Of a stretch of 64,000 bases of DNA, positions 9,615 through 18,655 are shown piece by piece. Made by a program: the position numbers and the translations under genes. Within the stretch, counting starts at the first letter, position 1; every line of letters begins with the position of its first letter. Source of the DNA: Saprospiraceae bacterium (GTDB lineage: Bacteria > Bacteroidota > Bacteroidia > Chitinophagales > Saprospiraceae); assembly GCA_016710235.1 (NCBI GenBank), contig JADJLG010000001.1, forward strand, positions 1,415,501-1,479,500. Reading direction: 5' to 3'. The notes beneath the pieces are model-generated. The model had not been told where the DNA came from and searched no databases. It was given only the letters and a program-made list of their open reading frames with translations.

Positions 9615-10184
9615 TTGCAAACTAACGAATTCACATATTGGTCTTCTCTTCGTGCCGGTGATGCCGCTGCCTTACAAGCCTTGTACAATATATATTATAA
9701 GGTATTGATCAATTATGGTATGCGTATGAGTTCAAATCTGGAAATCACTGAAGATAGTATCCAGGATTTATTTATAGATCTATGGAAAATGAAATCCAAT
9801 CTGGGCGAAACGGATTCTGTTCGAAATTATATTATAAGCTCATTCAGGAGGAAACTGATCCGAAATATTAAAAAACTCAGTCCTTATAATGAATTGGACG
9901 AATCAGGCGCAGAGTCTGCTGATAGCCAGCCCGGATTTATGGATGAAATGATCATTCAAGAAACGGATGAACAGAATTCTCAAAAATTGCAAGAAGCAAT
10001 GAAAAAGCTGAGCAACAGACAAAGAGAAGCCATCTACTTGAGATTTTCAGAAGGAATGGAGTATGAGCAAATTTGCGAAGTTATGGACCTCAAATACCAG
10101 TCAGTAAGGAATCTGGTTTCTACAGCAATTGTAAAGCTCAAAGAAATTATTGTGTTTTGTTTGATCTTTTTTTTAAAAATATGA
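9615..10184 (+). CDS. ECF sigma factor, FecI type
   Basis: 189 residues, the usual ECF length. Region 2 is seen at about residues 25-75 (YNIYYKVLINYGMR, then DSIQDLFIDLWKMK). Region 4 lies at about 130-175 (LSNRQREAIYLRFSEGMEYEQI, then a helix-turn-helix with MDLKYQSVRNLV). No in-frame ATG exists near the start; a TTG at 9615 gives the expected N-terminus (EFTYWSSLRAGDAAALQALY). A CATTTTTG box ends only four bases before it. The gene is followed by a FecR anti-sigma factor and a TonB receptor carrying an STN domain, the standard order of a surface-signalling operon. It should direct RNA polymerase to the promoter of its own receptor operon, and perhaps to the divergent lipoprotein gene, when the receptor binds its ligand. 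Confidence 0.88.
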   Translation: MQTNEFTYWSSLRAGDAAALQALYNIYYKVLINYGMRMSSNLEITEDSIQDLFIDLWKMKSNLGETDSVRNYIISSFRRKLIRNIKKLSPYNELDESGAESADSQPGFMDEMIIQETDEQNSQKLQEAMKKLSNRQREAIYLRFSEGMEYEQICEVMDLKYQSVRNLVSTAIVKLKEIIVFCLIFFLKI

Positions 10185-10227
10185 GTACAGGGCGAAAAAA
10201 ACTGACTTATATCATTTGTATACCATC

Positions 10228-11211
10228 ATGAAAGAGTCATATTCATCATATCAAGTCGAACAGTTTCTGGAAGATCCGGACTTTGTCAGCTGGGTGATGT
10301 CAGGGCAGCCTTACTCGAAGAAATGGTCTGATTTCTCAATCCAATATCCTGAAGCGAATTTCAATTATATTTCTGCTATTCGGCTTTGTAAAGCATTGCA
10401 GTATAAATCTCTGGAAGCGAGTTCTCCTGATCATAAAGATATTCTGTGGGACAAGATTCAGTCAGCTATAGCTGTCGAACCCGAACGCAAGAAAATTCAC
10501 CTGTCAAGAATCATGACGTGGATTGGCAGCGCAGCAGCCAGTTTACTGTTGGTTTATTTTCTTTTCTTTTTCAATAAAACGAATTTGATCGATGTCACCA
10601 CGGAGGTAGCCCAAACCAGCACACATCTACTTCCCGATGGCTCGAGTGTCAAGTTAAATGCAAAAAGCCAGGTCAATTATGATGCCGCAAGTTTCTTGAA
10701 GAATAGACGCATCCAACTCATCGGAGAAGCTTTTTTCGAAGTAACCAAAGGCAGTAAATTTACTGTGGAAACCAGTCAGGGAGAAGTTGAAGTTTTAGGG
10801 ACTTCATTTAACATCTACAGCAGAAGTGATTGGATGGAAGTGACATGTTTTACAGGTAAAGTAGCTGTGACTTACAAAAACAATAACAGCAGGTTTATAC
10901 TCACTCCAGGGCAAAAAGTCAACAATAAAGATATTTCAGCTGCAGTACAAAAAACAGAGATTGACAATGCAAAACTGTGGACTTCAGGGTATTTCTACTA
11001 TAACCAGGTTCCGCTTCAACATATTTTGGATGAATTGCAAAGACAATATCAGATTTCTGACGTTCAAATCGCAGATTCACTTAGACAAATACCTTACACC
11101 GGTTATTTCCATAAAGCTAACCTCCAGCAAGCTATTCACTCAATTTGTTTACCTTTACGTCTAGAAGGACATATGGAAGGAAACACATTGATGTTGAAAA
11201 AGCTACAATGA
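10228..11211 (+). CDS. FecR-family anti-sigma factor with DUF4974 C-terminus
   Basis: About 327 residues from the ATG at 10228; a TTG four codons earlier is possible. A short cytoplasmic part should bind the sigma factor. One membrane helix follows (MTWIGSAAASLLLVYFLFFF, about residues 92-112). The periplasmic FecR domain contains STHLLPDGSSVKLNAKS, GEAFFEV and GTSFNIYSR. The C-terminal DUF4974 (YFYYNQVPLQHILDELQRQY onward, about residues 250-325) usually contacts the STN domain of the partner receptor. The stop overlaps the start of the receptor gene by four bases (ATGA), indicating translational coupling. Confidence 0.9.
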   Translation: MKESYSSYQVEQFLEDPDFVSWVMSGQPYSKKWSDFSIQYPEANFNYISAIRLCKALQYKSLEASSPDHKDILWDKIQSAIAVEPERKKIHLSRIMTWIGSAAASLLLVYFLFFFNKTNLIDVTTEVAQTSTHLLPDGSSVKLNAKSQVNYDAASFLKNRRIQLIGEAFFEVTKGSKFTVETSQGEVEVLGTSFNIYSRSDWMEVTCFTGKVAVTYKNNNSRFILTPGQKVNNKDISAAVQKTEIDNAKLWTSGYFYYNQVPLQHILDELQRQYQISDVQIADSLRQIPYTGYFHKANLQQAIHSICLPLRLEGHMEGNTLMLKKLQ

Positions 11212-13859
11212 AATCAGCTTTAATTATTTTACTTAGTTATTTTCTTTTGTTTGCAGACCTTCGCTCGCAACCGGTCAAACATACTTTTCCATCAAATACC
11301 ATCTCTTTAGGAGAGTCCATTAAACAACTGGAGAAAAAGTTTGGTGTGCACTTTGCGTTCGACCCAGCCCTTGCTGCGGGTTACCAGGTTCCTGCCGATT
11401 ATTATGGAAACACGCTTCAAGAAGTCCTTCATGAGTTGCTGTATCAAACACCATTTGAAGCCGTGTTGCAAGATAAATCACATTATCTGTTGGTGCCTGA
11501 ACCTGCAAAGAAAATGAGGATCGAGAGTCAAGGCTATAATGATAATCTTATTTCAGCATCGGGTAGAATTTATGATGCAATCTCTTCAGAGCCCCTGGAG
11601 AGGGTAACTGTAATCCTGTTGCCAGACTATATTGTCAGCGAAACTGACAGTTTAGGTAAGTTTTTGGTGCAATCCAAAAGCAGGTTTTCAGTACACTGGT
11701 TAGAGTTTAGGTATCTAGGCTACGAAACTTCACGTGCTGACCTCAAAATCGGGTCAAATAAAAACCTCAACATTAGATTGAATACAGATTTGCAAACTTT
11801 AACACCTATAACCATTTCATCTGCGGCTGGAATTGATGACATTCGTAGCCTACGATCTACAAAAATCTACGACTTTCAGCTGAATAGGACGATGGCATTT
11901 CATGATCCAATGAGGGCTGCGCAACAAATTTCTGGGATCGATGCCACAAATGATGTATCTTCTGCACTACACGTACGAGGAAGCCAATCAGAAGAAAATC
12001 ATATGCGACTGGATGAGTTGAATCTTTATGCCATTGACCATTTTTATGGATTATTCAGCGCCATTAATCCTTTTCTAGTTTCAGAAATGGAAGTTTTCAA
12101 GAGTTTTTTTCCCGCAGAGTACGGTGGCAAGACGGCGTCTTATTTTCTGATGACTACACCTACACCATCGAATCATTGGAGTGGCAAGGCAGAATTGAGT
12201 TTGATCAGCACAAACGCTTTTATCGAAAGTCCTAAATCAGACCGTATCAACTTCCAGTTGGCGGGACGTATAACGAATGGAACAATTGGAAAGTCTGGAT
12301 TTCTAAGCAATGTCCTGGAATCCGGCCAAGGGAATGTACAGACTTTAGAAAGAGGAAGTCAACAATTGATTTCTATTCAACCTGATTTTTCTTTTTATGA
12401 TACCTATTCCAAGATCAAGTTTCCAATTGGCAAAAAAGCATGTGCACATTTAGCTGGATTTTTGTCCAGTGATCATCTCAACTCTTCCTACAATTCAAAT
12501 TATACCATCATGAGGGATTCTTTTGTTGAAGGATACGAGGATACTACTATTTGGAAAAATTTCAGTGTTAATGCCGGTTTTTCTTACGATTGGAGCTCCA
12601 ATCAAAAATCATCCGTAGAGGCTAATTTTTCTGAGATCAGACAAAACAAAGCCATCTTGTCAACACTGGATATCTTCTCAACTCGCAACAATATAAATCT
12701 GTCTGAAAAAACAATATATCAACATTACATGAACACCAGACAGATGCAGTTTGTACATCAAGTCAGTCTAAAAGTAGCAGACATCAAGTTAGGTGCCGAA
12801 TACAATGATTATCGAACCATGTTGGAAACCCACTTCAATTTGAGGAATGTTATTGATGATAGTCAAATTGGATATTCTGATTATGCTTTTTTTGTTTCGA
12901 TGCAACAGAACATCTTCAATCAATGGAGGATTCAACCCGGACTGCGTTATAGTAAGTATTCACAAGCTACATCCGGGAAATTTTTACCCAGATTGAATAT
13001 TGGATATCAGTTTACAAAGCAGTTTTCTGCCGATTTTAGAATTGGGTGGTACGAGCAGTATCTCAGGCAAAACCATTTTGAAGATCGGTTTGGACAAGTC
13101 AATATGTTTTGGATTTTGCCCAATGGCATTCAATATCCTGAGTTATCTTCCAGACAGATGGAGCTGAAGTTGAAGTATCAGCATCGGCGACTTGTTGCTA
13201 CGATTGAAGCATATCACAAAGATATAGATGGTGTGATAGAGCAAATCTATGATGGATCATCATTTATCCAAAACAATGGCAACAATCCACCACGCATTCC
13301 AAAACCTCTCATCATTGATGGAGAAGCAAAAATGTATGGAGTTGATGTATCGCTCCAAAGAAAATGGGCGAATTATGAATTGGAATTGAGTTATTCTTAT
13401 CTAAATGCTGAAAACAGCTTTGGAAAAGTAAATGCGGGAGAGCCATATGACGTCCCTTATTCCCGTAAGCACCAGGCTAAGGCATTTCAGTTGTATCGAT
13501 TGAAGAGGGCGAGTCTGAGCTTGCAGAGTGTATACGGCAGTGCTCAACCATATACCGATTTGTCTCTTGTCAAAGACAGAAACAGACTTCAGATCGTCGT
13601 CAACGATAACACAAACTATTTGAGAGATTACTTCAGAGTTGATACAGAATTGAGGTACGAATGGCTTTTTAAAAAATCGAGGCTTGAAGCCGGAATAGGG
13701 GTGTTCAATGTATTGGATTGGAACAATATAAAGTCAGTGCAGTACATATACCAAATTCCTAATCGGAATAACAGCAATCCTAATAATACTGAAATTGTGG
13801 GGAATGAAGTAAAGTTGCTCGGGCGTACACTCAATCTATCCTTGTTGGTGGCATGGTAG
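11208..13859 (+). CDS. TonB-dependent outer-membrane receptor with STN signalling domain
   Basis: The start is set at ATG 11208, overlapping the fecR-like stop, because it opens directly on a signal peptide (MKSALIILLSYFLLFADLRS). Domains in order: STN domain (about residues 25-100; SIKQLEKKFGVHFAFDP), CarboxypepD_reg-like Ig domain (about 115-200; SASGRIYDAISSEPLERVTV), plug (about 210-320; AAQQISGIDATNDVSSALHVRGS and AEYGGK) and a 22-strand-type barrel to the C-terminus (LNLSLLVAW). It should take up a ligand with energy from TonB and signal through FecR to the sigma factor. No SusD-like partner follows, so the substrate is probably not a typical Sus glycan; it remains unknown. Confidence 0.88.
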   Translation: MKSALIILLSYFLLFADLRSQPVKHTFPSNTISLGESIKQLEKKFGVHFAFDPALAAGYQVPADYYGNTLQEVLHELLYQTPFEAVLQDKSHYLLVPEPAKKMRIESQGYNDNLISASGRIYDAISSEPLERVTVILLPDYIVSETDSLGKFLVQSKSRFSVHWLEFRYLGYETSRADLKIGSNKNLNIRLNTDLQTLTPITISSAAGIDDIRSLRSTKIYDFQLNRTMAFHDPMRAAQQISGIDATNDVSSALHVRGSQSEENHMRLDELNLYAIDHFYGLFSAINPFLVSEMEVFKSFFPAEYGGKTASYFLMTTPTPSNHWSGKAELSLISTNAFIESPKSDRINFQLAGRITNGTIGKSGFLSNVLESGQGNVQTLERGSQQLISIQPDFSFYDTYSKIKFPIGKKACAHLAGFLSSDHLNSSYNSNYTIMRDSFVEGYEDTTIWKNFSVNAGFSYDWSSNQKSSVEANFSEIRQNKAILSTLDIFSTRNNINLSEKTIYQHYMNTRQMQFVHQVSLKVADIKLGAEYNDYRTMLETHFNLRNVIDDSQIGYSDYAFFVSMQQNIFNQWRIQPGLRYSKYSQATSGKFLPRLNIGYQFTKQFSADFRIGWYEQYLRQNHFEDRFGQVNMFWILPNGIQYPELSSRQMELKLKYQHRRLVATIEAYHKDIDGVIEQIYDGSSFIQNNGNNPPRIPKPLIIDGEAKMYGVDVSLQRKWANYELELSYSYLNAENSFGKVNAGEPYDVPYSRKHQAKAFQLYRLKRASLSLQSVYGSAQPYTDLSLVKDRNRLQIVVNDNTNYLRDYFRVDTELRYEWLFKKSRLEAGIGVFNVLDWNNIKSVQYIYQIPNRNNSNPNNTEIVGNEVKLLGRTLNLSLLVAW

Positions 13860-14031
13860 TGAATCCCAGATTTTGCATTGAGATTTAAAATGCCCAATAA
13901 TTCCGAAGCGTTCAAATTAAGCTATAACATCTATTCTTGCGTATCAAGTCTTGAGTCGAGCTTTGCGTTTGTGCAGAATCTGCTGTGAGATAGAATTTCA
14001 GCTATAATGTCGGTTAAAATACTTTTCATTT

Positions 14032-14066
14032 AATCAAAAAAAAACCCCGGCCTTATGGACCGGGAT
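14032..14066 (-). terminator. Intrinsic terminator of the HtrA gene
   Basis: On the minus strand CCCGGTCC, a short ATAA loop and GGCCGGGG form a GC-rich hairpin followed by a run of about ten T. It lies about 50 bases after the htrA stop and also separates it from the convergent receptor gene. Confidence 0.8.
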
Positions 14067-14115
14067 CTTCAAACAAAACGAAAAACCAACTTTATAGAAA
14101 GCTACAAAAGGCTTA

Positions 14116-15345
14116 TTATATTCCTTTGCGTATTCGCACAGGAATTGTCTTTGTTTCTCCATCGCGAATAATTGATATGTTCAAGGTCTCTCCCACTTTT
14201 GTCAAACCGACAACTTTTAGCAATTCATCATAATTGTTGATCGCTTTTCCATTGATTCCTGTAATGACATCATTGGGTTGTATTCCTGCAAACTTGGCAG
14301 AGCTATTCTCTTCTAATGATTCTACTACAACGCCATGCTCAATAGAAAGTTTTAATTCTTTAATTTTTTCTTCATCTAAATTTGAGACAGCAATTCCCAA
14401 TCTTCCTCTTTCAAAGTTTCCATTGCTGATAAGCTCTTTCACTATTTTGACGACCAAGTTGCTGGGTATTGCGAATGAATAACCGCTATAATATCCTGTT
14501 TTGGTTGCGATTGCGCTGTTGATTCCTACCAGCTTTCCTGTTGCATCCACCAGTGCTCCACCGCTATTGCCGGGGTTGACCGCTGCATCCGTCTGAATGA
14601 ATTCTTCAATTTTAGGTCCTTCTTTTTTGTCGTTTTGATCGTCAAAGTTGAAAGGATCATATTCATTGGATTCAATATCAAGATTTCTTCCTTTTGCACT
14701 AATAATTCCTGCTGTCACTGTAGAGGTTAAGTATCCAAACGGATTGCCCACAGCCAATACCCACTCACCCACTTTCAATATATCTGAGTTAGCGAGTTCT
14801 AATGTGGGTAGATCTGTGGCCTCGATTTTTAGGACGGCCAGATCTGTTCGGGGATCGGTGCCGACTTTTTTTGCTTTATATTTTTTTCCTCCTTCAAGAA
14901 TTACTTCTATGTCGTCAGCAAATTCAACAACGTGATTATTGGTGACGATGTAACCGTCTTGGGAATAAATCACCCCGCTTCCGCTACCTTTTTTCTGATT
15001 GTAATAAGGAGTTCCAAATCCAAAACCTCTCATATCAAACTCTCTAAAGAAAGGATGGTCAGAAAAAGGATTGCTGTATTTTTTACTCAGTTCCTCTTGT
15101 TTCTGTTTTACCAGTTGGTCGCTTTCCTGTGCATTGATTTGTACAACTACTTTTAGTGCTTTCTCTGCTGAAAGTGAAAAATCCGGGCCGGTTACAGGGC
15201 TTGTATTTTCAGACACAGCCACAGCCAACCCATTTTCGGTATTTGCTACAGTTTGTAGCTTTGGTTCATTCCAGTATTTCAAACCTCCCAAAACAAGCAG
15301 GCCTCCGAGCATCCCGGAAAAAATGAATGGAAAATACTTTTTCAT
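14116..15345 (-). CDS. htrA: Periplasmic serine protease, HtrA/DegP family
   Basis: 409 residues. An N-terminal membrane segment (residues about 5-22) acts as signal or anchor. The trypsin-like domain shows the full triad: His138 in TNNHVV, Asp168 in DPRTDLAVLKI and Ser261 in NPGNSGGALVD. One PDZ domain lies at about residues 300-405 (FAGIQPNDVITGINGKAINN). With one PDZ it is closer to DegS-like length than to two-PDZ DegP. Expected role: degradation or refolding of damaged envelope proteins and stress control. It is a single gene with its own terminator, downstream of and co-directional with the sigma/anti-sigma pair at 15455-16701, which could regulate it, though no direct evidence is seen. 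Confidence 0.93.
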   Translation of the reverse strand: MKKYFPFIFSGMLGGLLVLGGLKYWNEPKLQTVANTENGLAVAVSENTSPVTGPDFSLSAEKALKVVVQINAQESDQLVKQKQEELSKKYSNPFSDHPFFREFDMRGFGFGTPYYNQKKGSGSGVIYSQDGYIVTNNHVVEFADDIEVILEGGKKYKAKKVGTDPRTDLAVLKIEATDLPTLELANSDILKVGEWVLAVGNPFGYLTSTVTAGIISAKGRNLDIESNEYDPFNFDDQNDKKEGPKIEEFIQTDAAVNPGNSGGALVDATGKLVGINSAIATKTGYYSGYSFAIPSNLVVKIVKELISNGNFERGRLGIAVSNLDEEKIKELKLSIEHGVVVESLEENSSAKFAGIQPNDVITGINGKAINNYDELLKVVGLTKVGETLNISIIRDGETKTIPVRIRKGI

Positions 15346-15454
15346 GGTTTGTCTAATTTTAATATTCGAATAGACAAAAAACGCTGCTTCAAAAAATTGT
15401 ATTTTTAGTTTAATCCATTTAACTCAAATTTAACTCGAAAAGATGGACTAATTT

Positions 15455-16123
15455 TTAGAATGATAAACTCCTCCATCTACTGTTGAGTTTGTCCAGCAAT
15501 AGTTTGGATCTACTATTGTATAAATGAGTTTTTGAAGCACTCATGTTTTCAAGTAAAGCTCGACATCGGTGTTCATCTCCTGATTCCAAATAAGCCATGG
15601 CAAGAGTCCATTCTGCCGCATCACCATATTCTCCGGTCTTGTATTTCTCCAGGAGTTTTTCTGCTTGTTGTACAGCCAATGGTGCATTTGAAAAAACGAG
15701 CTTGCGGATTTCCGTCATTTCCTGAATTGGTGTGATGGGTTCATTGTCATGTTGCTCTCCGCGGGTGTTAAGGTCAACTACTTGATTGAACTCACTGACA
15801 AGGGCTTTGTCACTATAAAAATGATTGGAATAAATCCAGGCAAAAGCGAGTGGAAGGATCAGGGTTGCAGCATACTTGATCCAATGCAGTGGGATGAGAT
15901 TAAGAATTGTCGATTTATTCTCCTGGTCCCAGGCTTTCATTTGTTGTCTGAGGGAATTTGAAATCTGCCTCTCTATCACTTGTTGGGACATCAAATAAGC
16001 AAGCCATTCCTCCCGAATTGCAGGATCCCTAGACATTTTTGCTTCAAAATGTTGCTTTTCATCAGGATTTAAAGTTTGATGAAAGTATTTTTCAAATATC
16101 TCAATGTGTGATTCCAAGGTCAA
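15455..16123 (-). CDS. Membrane protein with C-terminal helical repeats, probable partner (anti-sigma) of the ECF sigma factor
   Basis: 222 residues, starting at a TTG whose last bases overlap the sigma-factor stop (TTGA), so the two are translationally coupled. Residues 1-70 are a charged helical region of the kind found in anti-sigma N-termini (HIEIFEKYFHQTLNPDEKQHFEAKM). One membrane helix follows (about residues 84-102; WIKYAATLILPLAFAWIY). The outer part has TPR-like helices (AEKLLEKYKTGEYGDAAEWTLAMAYLESGD). No zinc-finger HxxxCxxC motif is present. The anti-sigma role is inferred from gene order, overlap and topology; the family was not recognised. Confidence 0.65.
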   Translation of the reverse strand: MTLESHIEIFEKYFHQTLNPDEKQHFEAKMSRDPAIREEWLAYLMSQQVIERQISNSLRQQMKAWDQENKSTILNLIPLHWIKYAATLILPLAFAWIYSNHFYSDKALVSEFNQVVDLNTRGEQHDNEPITPIQEMTEIRKLVFSNAPLAVQQAEKLLEKYKTGEYGDAAEWTLAMAYLESGDEHRCRALLENMSASKTHLYNSRSKLLLDKLNSRWRSLSF

Positions 16124-16701
16124 CTTGATTTTAAATTTGATTTCAGATCTTCATTTTCATTCACCAGCTTGATCAGATTCTGCATGCATTGAAATTTTAA
16201 TTTCCGGGCCATACTTTCTGATGGCAAACCGAGGATTTGTGAGATTTCATCCATAGAATAGGACAACTTCCATAATTCAAGGATTTTCTTACATTTTTCC
16301 CCTAGCATGGTCAGAGTTTGATCTAATAGTTGGTTTCTTTCTTCATCTATTAGTGTCACAATCGTCGAATTCGTTACCATTTCCGTCAATTCTTGTGCAT
16401 CCGGTAGTTCGATAAAGCGATTATTTTTACGTAAATCATTCATTCTCAGAAACTTAAATGTGCTGATAAAATATGTAGAAAAACTGCTTTTATCGTGGAA
16501 TTTGTCTTCCCTGATGTTGCGATCCACGATTACAAGAGTTTCTTGGAACAGGTCCTCGGCTTCACCTTCTGTGCCTCCAGTGCCTTTTAGCCAAAACAGC
16601 AATGATTTTTTGAGTTTGTGATCCTTGTAAATTTGCTTTAAAGCCCGATCGCGATTGCTTCCTCCTTGCCTGATCATTAATACGAGTTCGTCGCTTTTCA
16701 T
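16120..16701 (-). CDS. ECF-type RNA polymerase sigma factor
   Basis: 193 residues. Region 2 includes EGEAEDLFQETLVIVDRNIRE and STYFISTFKFLRMNDLRK (about residues 45-95). Region 4 (about 125-180) includes LGEKCKKILELWKLSYSMDEI and a helix-turn-helix ending LPSESMARKLKFQCMQNL. Its stop overlaps the start of the membrane protein gene downstream. This is a different subgroup from the FecI-type factor at 9615: the partner is not FecR and no TonB receptor is linked. Confidence 0.85.
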   Translation of the reverse strand: MKSDELVLMIRQGGSNRDRALKQIYKDHKLKKSLLFWLKGTGGTEGEAEDLFQETLVIVDRNIREDKFHDKSSFSTYFISTFKFLRMNDLRKNNRFIELPDAQELTEMVTNSTIVTLIDEERNQLLDQTLTMLGEKCKKILELWKLSYSMDEISQILGLPSESMARKLKFQCMQNLIKLVNENEDLKSNLKSS

Positions 16702-17021
16702 GGTTGCTTTATTGCAAACAAGCCTCGGTGGGTCTGTCTGGACTTTTGTTTTGTTTGTTAAGAGGGCAAATTAAGAAATCTATCGGTTTGTAATTTGTAT
16801 ATGCCATTATTTAATTATAAATAAAGAGCTGGCATGAAACACAAGTCAAAATTTGGAGTATTGGTGTCATTTAGAAACCAGTTTTATTTTCGTTTTCAGG
16901 CACTTGTCAGGCTGATTCTCCGGATGAAAAGTTAACATCTTTTAAATACAGTAAAATTATACATTTAATTTTTTTGTAATTTATAATATGTTGTATATTT
17001 GCACTGTAATATATTATAAAA
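16702..17021. other. Divergent intergenic region with a promoter for the SPOR-protein gene
   Basis: 320 bp between the sigma-factor start and the SPOR-protein start. A TTTG/TATATTTG promoter faces right at 16973-17001. No good minus-strand housekeeping promoter was found, which would fit autoregulation of the sigma factor from a different promoter type. Nothing else is visible. Confidence 0.5.
16973..17001 (+). promoter_or_regulatory. Bacteroidota-type promoter of the SPOR-protein gene
   Basis: TTTG at 16973-16976 and TATATTTG at 16994-17001 (exact TAnnTTTG), separated by 17 bases. The ATG lies 20 bases after the -7 box. Confidence 0.65.
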
Positions 17022-17825
17022 ATGAACAATTTAATCAAAATTCTACTCTACTCGCTACTTGCACTGCTAGTTGTAGCGATATCTGTCATGATTTACAGGA
17101 GGACTCAGCCGGAGGCAACAGTTGCAGAAACGGTGGCCGATGCAAGCGACAGCTTGTTTTTGGATCCTTCCTTTGTTGCTAACGGTCCCTTGACTAAAGA
17201 GGACAGTATGATACTTGACCTGACCGGAGATCTCGCCACAAAGGTTGCAAAACCGGAAGGTGCTGGAACAGATGGCGTGATTGAACTTGATTACAGTAAA
17301 CCTGTTAACTCTTCTCCTTCTGCAGGAACGGGATCTACCATTCCTAAAGCACAGACTGTGTCTCAGCCTGCAAATGTGGATAATATTGTTTCTCTGCCGA
17401 AGTCGGATCGCAGTTCATCCAATGTTGGAACAACTTCTGCTCATCGTGCTACGGTTGACAAATCAACTTCAACGGTGAAAGCGAAAGAATCAAAGTCGGT
17501 AGTGACAAGATCAGCTCCGGTAACAACAAAAACTACTTCAGCTGTAAAAACTAAAGAAACAAAGTCGTCCTCTACCAACACAAAAGCAAGTACAGGCACC
17601 GGGACGTTTTATGTAGTTGCAGGCTCTTATATTGTACCTTCAGGTGCTGATGCACAAGTTAAAAAACTGAAGAAAATGGGATTCAGCAAAGCCATTAAAA
17701 AAGCCTTCGGCAATGAAGAATATTACAGAGCTATTGCTGGCCAATATACTACTCATCAGGAAGCCAGTACTGTGGTAAGTCGCCTTAAAGCAAAAGGTAT
17801 AGACGACGCCTTTATCAAGAAGTAA
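17022..17825 (+). CDS. Membrane-anchored SPOR-domain protein
   Basis: 267 residues. One N-terminal membrane helix (residues 5-24; IKILLYSLLALLVVAISVMI) anchors it in the inner membrane. A long, low-complexity linker rich in Ser, Thr, Lys and Ala follows (about 90-195). The C-terminal SPOR domain (about 196-267; TFYVVAGSYIVPSGADAQVKKL and YYRAIAGQYTTHQEA) binds denuded glycan strands of peptidoglycan, typically at division sites. The layout is like FtsN/DedD-type proteins, so a role in division or envelope remodelling is likely. It has its own promoter and terminator, so it is a single-gene unit. Confidence 0.88.
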   Translation: MNNLIKILLYSLLALLVVAISVMIYRRTQPEATVAETVADASDSLFLDPSFVANGPLTKEDSMILDLTGDLATKVAKPEGAGTDGVIELDYSKPVNSSPSAGTGSTIPKAQTVSQPANVDNIVSLPKSDRSSSNVGTTSAHRATVDKSTSTVKAKESKSVVTRSAPVTTKTTSAVKTKETKSSSTNTKASTGTGTFYVVAGSYIVPSGADAQVKKLKKMGFSKAIKKAFGNEEYYRAIAGQYTTHQEASTVVSRLKAKGIDDAFIKK

Positions 17826-17849
17826 AATTTTATCTCCATTTCAATAAAT

Positions 17850-17913
17850 GATGGTGGTATGGATGGAAGCCGGAAAGCTATTGCTGAATAGGCTACCATC
17901 CATACCATTTTTT
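17850..17913 (+). terminator. Strong intrinsic terminator after the SPOR-protein gene
   Basis: TGGTATGGATGG (17855-17866) pairs perfectly with CCATCCATACCA (17896-17907); the stem extends inward with one mismatch (AAGCC/GGCTA). Six T follow directly. The next gene starts only eight bases after the T run, so it must be transcribed from a promoter overlapping this hairpin or be read through. Confidence 0.8.
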
Positions 17914-17921
17914 GTATAATT

Positions 17922-18611
17922 ATGTGTGGTCGAGCATCTCTTACTGTGAATGAAGCTGATTTGGAGGAGCGATTTGACTCGGACTTTTATTCAGAAGATT
18001 TGGAGCGATATAATCCGATACCCAATTATAACATAGCGCCAACACATTTCCTGCCACTACTGATTGACAAGCATCCGGGCCAATTTCAGATTTATCGTTG
18101 GGGATTGATTCCCTTTTGGTCAAAAGATATAAAGATCGCCTCCAAGATGATCAATACACGGGTAGAGACAATTTTGGAAAAACCTTATTTTAAAACTGCT
18201 GTCCAATCACGCAGGTGCATTGTTCCTCTGGATGGTTTTTACGAGTGGCAAAAAACAGAATCGGGAGAAAAACATCCATTGAGAATTCAGGTTAAAAGCG
18301 AAAAAATTTTTGCTACTGCAGGGATTTATGATAGTTGGAGATCACCGGATGGCTCTCTTTTGCATAGCTTTTCTATACTTACTTGTCCGTCCAACGAATT
18401 CATGAAACCCATCCATGACAGGATGCCTGTGATACTCTCCAGGCAAGCCGAAAAATGGTGGTTGAGCCCTGAAAATACCTGGAATGATTTATTAGGGCTA
18501 ATGGTACCTTATGAATCGGATGATATGAAAGCATACCGGGTCAAGGAATTGGTCAATCAAGTGAAAAACAACTCAGCAGAATTATTGGAGCCCTACGAAA
18601 GCAATAATTAA
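17922..18611 (+). CDS. yedK: SRAP (YedK/HMCES) abasic-site DNA-protein crosslink protein
   Basis: 229 residues, the usual length. It begins MCGRASL; after removal of Met the catalytic Cys2 forms a thiazolidine crosslink with abasic sites in single-stranded DNA. Other family motifs are present: YNIAPT (Asn37), RRCIVPLDGFYEWQK with the active-site Glu, and HDRMPVIL with the active-site His. Known role of the family: shielding abasic sites at replication forks. The gene stands alone, between the terminator of the SPOR gene and a convergent lipid kinase gene. SOS control cannot be judged because no operator was recognised. Confidence 0.93.
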   Translation: MCGRASLTVNEADLEERFDSDFYSEDLERYNPIPNYNIAPTHFLPLLIDKHPGQFQIYRWGLIPFWSKDIKIASKMINTRVETILEKPYFKTAVQSRRCIVPLDGFYEWQKTESGEKHPLRIQVKSEKIFATAGIYDSWRSPDGSLLHSFSILTCPSNEFMKPIHDRMPVILSRQAEKWWLSPENTWNDLLGLMVPYESDDMKAYRVKELVNQVKNNSAELLEPYESNN

Positions 18612-18655
18612 TATTTTATTTCAAAACCTCTTTTAGGAATACAAGTCTCCCGGTA

